NCBI GenBank assembly: GCA_945837185.1
Contig: CAMAMZ010000024.1
Coordinates: forward strand, 1-17,936
DNA from: an uncultured Bacteroidales bacterium
GTDB taxonomy: Bacteria; Bacteroidota; Bacteroidia; Bacteroidales; Bacteroidaceae
Direction: 5' to 3'
Length of the DNA stretch: 17,936 bases
The notes beneath the pieces were generated by a model. It made no database searches, was not told where the DNA came from, and saw nothing but the letters and a program-made list of their open reading frames with translations. Both the position numbers and the translations under genes were made by a program. Within the stretch, counting starts at the first letter, position 1. Each line of letters begins with the position of its first letter. Of the stretch, positions 14,481 through 17,936 are shown piece by piece.

Positions 14481-15479
14481 ATGAAACGTTTGTTTTTATT
14501 TGTCATGGCAGCCGTGCTGATATGGCCACTGCAAGCCCAAAAACTGAGATTCAATGGAAAGGGTGAGTTTAAGATCGTACAGTTTACCGATTTGCATTAC
14601 CAAAGTGAGAATCCTCGTGCTAAGGCAGCTCTATGCTGCATCGAAGAGGTGATAACGGTAGAGAATCCTGATTTGGTCATTCTGACGGGCGACAATATCT
14701 ATTCCAAACCTGCCGATGTGGCTATGCAGCATATTCTGGATTGCTTAGATGCGAAAAAGGTTCCTTATGTACTCTTGTTTGGAAATCATGATGAAGAACA
14801 GGGAATGACACATGCCCAGTTGTATGACATTATCCGTACCGGAAAATACAACATTCAACCCGATAGGGGAGAGGTGGCGTCGCCCGATTATGTGCTGGAA
14901 GTAGTCAGCAGCGATGGTACGAAGCCCTCTGCGCTCCTTTATTGTCTTGATTCGCATAGCTATCCGAAGAAGAAAGGTTGGGGACAGTATGCCTGGCTCA
15001 CTTTCGACCAAGTGAGTTGGTATCGGCAGCAAAGTCAGGCCTATACGGCAAAGGCTGGAGGCAAACCCCTGCCTGCGTTGGCTTTCCTGCACATACCCTT
15101 ACCGGAATATGCTTTGGGAGCAGCCAATGAGCGTACCATCATGCATGGAACAAGAATGGAAGCGGCCTGCTGCCCAAATTTCAACACAGGCTTCTTCACG
15201 GCCGCTATGGAGCAAGGAGATATAATGGGCTTCTTCTGTGGGCACGATCACGACAACGACTATTCGCTCATGTATCAGCATATCCTTTTGGCTTATGGCC
15301 GTTTCTCGGGTGGCAATACCGAATACAATCATCTGCCGCGTGGTGCCAGGGTGATTGTGCTCAAGGAAGGGAAACGTACGTTCGATACGTGGATTCGACA
15401 GGCTGACGGCAAGCAGGTGTGGCCCACAACCTATCCTACATCCTATGTAAAGGACAACTGGAGAACGCGTAAAGACTAA
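14481..15479 (+). CDS. Secreted calcineurin-like metallophosphatase
   Basis: 332 residues with a signal peptide (MKRLFLFVMAAVLIWPLQAQ, no lipobox cysteine), so periplasmic or exported. All metal-site motifs of the calcineurin-like fold are present: D37 and H39 (FTDLHY), D71 (TGDNIY), N102-H103 (FGNHDE), H204 (FLHIPLPEY) and H255/H257 (CGHDHDND). The spacing and the NTGFFTAAME...GHDHDNDY stretch recall the group related to yeast Dcr2 and plant purple acid phosphatase 29. It should hydrolyse phosphomonoesters or diesters; substrate unknown. Last gene of the six-gene run, closed by a hairpin 5 nt after the stop. Confidence 0.92.
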   Translation: MKRLFLFVMAAVLIWPLQAQKLRFNGKGEFKIVQFTDLHYQSENPRAKAALCCIEEVITVENPDLVILTGDNIYSKPADVAMQHILDCLDAKKVPYVLLFGNHDEEQGMTHAQLYDIIRTGKYNIQPDRGEVASPDYVLEVVSSDGTKPSALLYCLDSHSYPKKKGWGQYAWLTFDQVSWYRQQSQAYTAKAGGKPLPALAFLHIPLPEYALGAANERTIMHGTRMEAACCPNFNTGFFTAAMEQGDIMGFFCGHDHDNDYSLMYQHILLAYGRFSGGNTEYNHLPRGARVIVLKEGKRTFDTWIRQADGKQVWPTTYPTSYVKDNWRTRKD

Positions 15480-15484
15480 GATTG

Positions 15485-15526
15485 TTTTCGGCTTTTTGTG
15501 AAAAAAAAGCCGAAAAACTTTCTTTT
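15485..15526 (+). terminator. Terminator-like hairpin after the metallophosphatase gene
   Basis: A perfect 13-bp stem (15485-15497 with 15504-15516, core CGGC/GCCG) with a 6-nt loop is followed by CTTTCTTTT. The T-run is interrupted, so strength is uncertain. It sits between the end of the long run and the fucO promoter, where a terminator is expected. Confidence 0.6.
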
Positions 15527-15549
15527 ACAAAGAAAAAGAGTTATCTTTG
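15519..15549 (+). promoter_or_regulatory. Promoter of fucO
   Basis: TATCTTTG at 15542-15549 is an exact -7 box. TTTC at 15519-15522, 19 nt upstream, is a three-of-four -33 match. Transcription would start near 15554, leaving a leader of about 40 nt before the ATG at 15593. Confidence 0.75.
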
Positions 15550-15592
15550 TGGCATATTCAATCAGTTAAAAACCAAATATCTAGAAAAACTT

Positions 15593-16747
15593 ATGGTAAA
15601 CAGATTTATTCTCAATGAAGTATCATACTTCGGTCCTGGCGCACGTAAAGAGTTGCCGGGTGTTGTGGCTCGTTTAGGCTTTAAGAAAGCATTGGTGGTA
15701 ACCGATAAGGGCTTGATGAAGTTCGGGGTTGCCAAAATGGTGCTTGATGTGCTCGACGAAGCTAATATTCCCTATGCCGTGTTCGATGAAGTAAAACCCA
15801 ATCCTACCGTTACCAATGTAAAGATGGGTATTCAGGCATTGCGCGACGCACAGGCTGATTTTATTGTGGCTATCGGTGGTGGTAGCGCCATGGATACCGC
15901 TAAGGGTGTAGGTATCGTTTGCAACAATCCTGAATTTGAAGACATCGTATCGCTCGAAGGTGTTGCGGATACCAAGAAGAAGACCGTGCCTATCATCGCA
16001 TTGCCCACTACTGCTGGAACAGCAGCTGAAACCACCATCAACTATGTGATTATTGATGAGGAGAAGCAGAAGAAGATGGTGTGCGTTGACCCCAATGATA
16101 TTCCTTGTGTTGCCATTGTCGATGCTGAGTTGATGTATTCTCTTCCCAAGAGTTTGACAGCAGCTACAGGTATGGATGCCATGACACATGCCATTGAGGG
16201 ATTGATTACCAAAGGTGCTTGGGAGTTGAGCGATATGTTTGAAATCAAGGCCATCGAGATGATTCACCGCTATCTGCCCATTGCTGTAGAAGAACCCACC
16301 AATCCGGAAGGACGCAATGGTATGGCTGTTGCCCAGTATGTGGCAGGTATGGCATTCTCCAATGTGGGTCTGGGTGTAGACCATGGTATGGCGCATCCGC
16401 TCTCTGCCCTTCACGACGTGCCGCATGGTGTAGCTTGTGCCATGCTCCTTCCCACCATAATGCGTTGGAATGCATCTGCTGCCCTTGATAAGTATGTTGA
16501 CATTGCCAAAGCTGTAGGTGTGTATCGTGATGGCATGACGCGTGAAGAGGCTGCTGAAGCAGCATGCGATGAGATTGCTAATCTGAGCCGTCGTGTAGGT
16601 ATTCCGGCTCACCTTTCTGAACTGGGAATTACAGAGAAGGACATCGATGCTTTGGCTGATCAGGCTATTGCCGATGTTTGTACACCGGGCAATCCTCGTC
16701 CTGTTACACGTGAAGATATTGTAGCGCTCTATCGCCAGATTCTGTAA
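15593..16747 (+). CDS. fucO: Lactaldehyde reductase (iron-dependent alcohol dehydrogenase)
   Basis: 384 residues, against 382-383 for E. coli FucO, and similar along its length. It reduces L-lactaldehyde to 1,2-propanediol with NADH (or the reverse) in the last step of fucose and rhamnose fermentation. Visible marks: the nucleotide-binding GGGSAMDTAKG motif (95-105), PTTAGTAAETT, and four iron ligands D195, H199 (GMDAMTHAIEGL), H264 and H278 (VDHGMAHPL...DVPHG), with the same spacing as the E. coli set. The frame extends upstream to 15482, but that stretch contains the promoter, so the ATG at 15593 (MVNRFILNE) is used. No fucose or rhamnose isomerase, kinase or aldolase is adjacent; the gene is a single transcription unit. 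Confidence 0.93.
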   Translation: MVNRFILNEVSYFGPGARKELPGVVARLGFKKALVVTDKGLMKFGVAKMVLDVLDEANIPYAVFDEVKPNPTVTNVKMGIQALRDAQADFIVAIGGGSAMDTAKGVGIVCNNPEFEDIVSLEGVADTKKKTVPIIALPTTAGTAAETTINYVIIDEEKQKKMVCVDPNDIPCVAIVDAELMYSLPKSLTAATGMDAMTHAIEGLITKGAWELSDMFEIKAIEMIHRYLPIAVEEPTNPEGRNGMAVAQYVAGMAFSNVGLGVDHGMAHPLSALHDVPHGVACAMLLPTIMRWNASAALDKYVDIAKAVGVYRDGMTREEAAEAACDEIANLSRRVGIPAHLSELGITEKDIDALADQAIADVCTPGNPRPVTREDIVALYRQIL

Positions 16748-16776
16748 TTGACAGCACTGATGGCTTATAATAAAAG

Positions 16777-16814
16777 TGCCTTCTCTTTGCCTGAATAAAG
16801 AGAAGGCATTTTTT
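16777..16814 (+). terminator. Strong intrinsic terminator of fucO
   Basis: A perfect 12-bp stem (16777-16788 with 16797-16808) with an 8-nt loop is followed by T6, 29 nt past the fucO stop. The clearest rho-independent terminator in the window. Confidence 0.93.
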
Positions 16815-16935
16815 ATGGGCGTTTTGGAGGATTGTAAGTATCTCCCACGCTTTTTCTACTGAGTTGAGAACACGTCGCCAGCATAACTGGGGAAAATATA
16901 AATAAAATGAGAGTAAAATATAGCAAAGTGACATC

Positions 16936-16956
16936 TTTTTGCAAAATATGCAAAAA
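16936..16956. promoter_or_regulatory. Dyad 1 upstream of the fimbrillin-like gene
   Basis: TTTTTGCA-aaata-TGCAAAAA, a perfect 8-bp inverted repeat with a 5-nt spacer, lies about 40 nt ahead of the -7 box. TTTTGCAAA recurs at the -7 box itself (16997-17005). A dimeric regulator could bind here; no regulator is identified. The stretch 16815-16935 before it holds only a weak CCAG/CTGG hairpin and AT-rich spacer. Confidence 0.4.
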
Positions 16957-16980
16957 ATATAAGCGCAACTACTTATATTT
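16955..16980. promoter_or_regulatory. Dyad 2 upstream of the fimbrillin-like gene
   Basis: AAATATAAG-cgcaacta-CTTATATTT, a perfect 9-bp inverted repeat with an 8-nt spacer, directly adjoins dyad 1 (two bases shared) and covers the place where the -33 element should be. That position suits a repressor or an activator that replaces a poor -33 contact. Confidence 0.45.
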
Positions 16981-16993
16981 ATAAACTTTTTAT

Positions 16994-17001
16994 TAATTTT
17001 G
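16994..17001 (+). promoter_or_regulatory. -7 element of the fimbrillin-like gene
   Basis: TAATTTTG is an exact TAnnTTTG match, 49 nt before the start codon. No TTTG lies at the -33 distance (16971-16974 reads ACTT), so the promoter may need an activator. Confidence 0.6.
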
Positions 17002-17050
17002 CAAACGAGTGGCGTTATTTCCAGAGAATGTGTTGAACACCTAACAATAT

Positions 17051-17936
17051 ATGAGATTTTTTTATTCTAAAGTATGTTTGCTCATACTATCTGTCTTTGC
17101 GGTCGGTTGCAATGATGAGGAGAATACGGTAAGTGTCTCTCCATCTCTCCGGCTTTCTGCTTATATTGACAATTTCGACGGCTCGGCTCCTGCGCATCTA
17201 AAGGGTGGAGAAGCTGTGGGCTTATGGATAGCTTCCGAAACACCCCAGTCTTTGGAACAGGCCGATGTCGTAGTCCATGGAAAATTCTATCAGTCTGCAG
17301 GAGGTCTGGTCACAGAGCCCAGAGCCTCTTGGGGCAACCATAAAGCTTTGGATGTGATAGGCTATTATCCCTATCAAGATTCCTTTGCCCAAACTCCGGA
17401 ACATGTTTCTTTTCAAGTGTGTCGCGACCAGTCTGTACCCGACAGTGTGGTGGCCAGCGATTTGCTGTGGACAAAAAATCATGTAGAACGGCCGGTAGAT
17501 GAGGAAACTGCCGTGCAACTTCCTTTCTCGCATCTTGGAACCAAGCTGCTCATCAATGTGCGAGGTTCGCATCCGGAGATAGGGAGTTTTCGCAACAGTA
17601 CCGTCAATATCATAGGTGCTAAGCCTGCAGCTTCTGTGAATCTGCTCACGGGTGTGATGACTGCAGAAGGCACAGCCGAGTCCGTCAAAGGCACCTCTCT
17701 GCTATCGGTAGCGGAAGGCTATGAAGCCTCTTCGCAGGTGATTCTTGTACCCCAAACTATTCCGGCTGCCACCCCCTTCTTGCGTGTGGTTACAACGGGT
17801 AACGTGGAAAACGACTGGGCTCCGGAACAAGACCTTGTGTTGGAGCCTGGCAAGCAAATTGTCATGGATGTCTTCATTGAAGAATCTGAGTGTGAAGTGA
17901 CGATTCGGGAGATTACACCTTGGGTATCGAGCGATG
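17051..17936 (+). CDS. Fimbrillin-like surface lipoprotein, cut by the window edge
   Basis: 295 codons are visible with no stop; the gene continues beyond 17936. MRFFYSKVCLLILSVFAVGC is a lipoprotein signal with the lipid-bearing cysteine at residue 20, followed by NDEE; an acidic run just after the cysteine is a known signal for export to the outer face in Bacteroidetes. The body has the marks of the fimbrillin/Mfa-like family: GEAVGLWIA, IGYYPYQ, SDLLWTK, LPFSHLGTKLLINV and ASVNLLTGVMTAEG. Such proteins are subunits of surface fimbriae or related adhesins, trimmed by an Arg-specific protease in the best-studied cases. Whether this is the main shaft, tip or anchor protein cannot be judged from half a gene. 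A terminator upstream and its own -7 box make it the first gene of a new unit that probably continues to the right. Confidence 0.82.
   Translation, partial: MRFFYSKVCLLILSVFAVGCNDEENTVSVSPSLRLSAYIDNFDGSAPAHLKGGEAVGLWIASETPQSLEQADVVVHGKFYQSAGGLVTEPRASWGNHKALDVIGYYPYQDSFAQTPEHVSFQVCRDQSVPDSVVASDLLWTKNHVERPVDEETAVQLPFSHLGTKLLINVRGSHPEIGSFRNSTVNIIGAKPAASVNLLTGVMTAEGTAESVKGTSLLSVAEGYEASSQVILVPQTIPAATPFLRVVTTGNVENDWAPEQDLVLEPGKQIVMDVFIEESECEVTIREITPWVSSD

Noticed and set aside
15674..16612. A 312-codon open frame on the minus strand opposite fucO
   Set aside because: Mirror of a strongly conserved coding gene; His/Cys-rich product without a recognisable domain.
17030..17040. GTGTTGAACAC palindrome in the fimbrillin leader
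   Set aside because: Only 5-bp arms around one base; short enough to be chance, with no second copy.
16815..17050. An invertible promoter upstream of the fimbrillin-like gene
   Set aside because: Phase-variable promoters of Bacteroidetes are flanked by distant inverted repeats near a recombinase gene. I searched by eye for matching arms on both sides of the -7 box and found only the short local dyads.

Overview
This window looks like chromosomal DNA of a Bacteroidales bacterium (Bacteroides/Prevotella type). The evidence is a fused SecD-SecF protein, a fimbrillin-type surface lipoprotein with an acidic stretch after the lipid cysteine, a secreted GH3 enzyme of Bacteroidetes type, very weak Shine-Dalgarno sequences, and promoters of the Bacteroidetes form (-33 TTTG, about 19 nt, -7 TAnnTTTG). 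I found no tRNA, rRNA, CRISPR array, insertion sequence or phage gene.

Layout. 1-84: nothing recognised. 85-5279, minus strand: secDF with its own promoter and terminator, and behind it a coupled pair, a rhomboid-family membrane protein followed by a membrane-anchored endonuclease/exonuclease/phosphatase-family protein (TAATG overlap). 5280-5494: a divergent intergenic region with promoters both ways. 5495-7525, plus strand: an HU-type DNA-binding protein with a terminator, then an AspT/YidE-type transporter. 7522-9156, minus strand: a long RluA-type pseudouridine synthase that overlaps the transporter gene tail to tail. 9252-15516, plus strand: one promoter is followed by six closely spaced genes: a NahK-like sugar kinase, a CBM9-like carbohydrate-binding protein, a Fur-family repressor, a secreted GH3 glycosidase, a low-molecular-weight tyrosine phosphatase and a secreted metallophosphatase, ending in a terminator-like hairpin. 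15542-16814: fucO (lactaldehyde reductase) with its own promoter and a strong terminator. 16815-17936: an AT-rich control region with two adjacent dyads, then a fimbrillin-like lipoprotein gene that runs off the right edge.

How the genes may work together. The left part is general cell upkeep: protein export, membrane proteolysis, nucleoid structure and RNA modification. The six-gene run combines outer sugar release (GH3), sugar phosphorylation (kinase), sugar binding (CBM9-like), a metal- or peroxide-type regulator and two phosphatases; a shared carbohydrate role is plausible but inferred from position only. fucO would reduce the lactaldehyde formed from fucose or rhamnose breakdown, but no other gene of those pathways is present here.

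The least ordinary signals are a 43-nt-offset duplication of the start region of the CBM9-like gene, which creates a 21-codon ORF overlapping the true start; paired dyads upstream of the fimbrillin gene; an uncharacterised cysteine-bearing, coiled-coil N-terminal half on the pseudouridine synthase; and the promoter positions, which move several gene starts inward. I see no clear sign of a wholly new multi-gene system.
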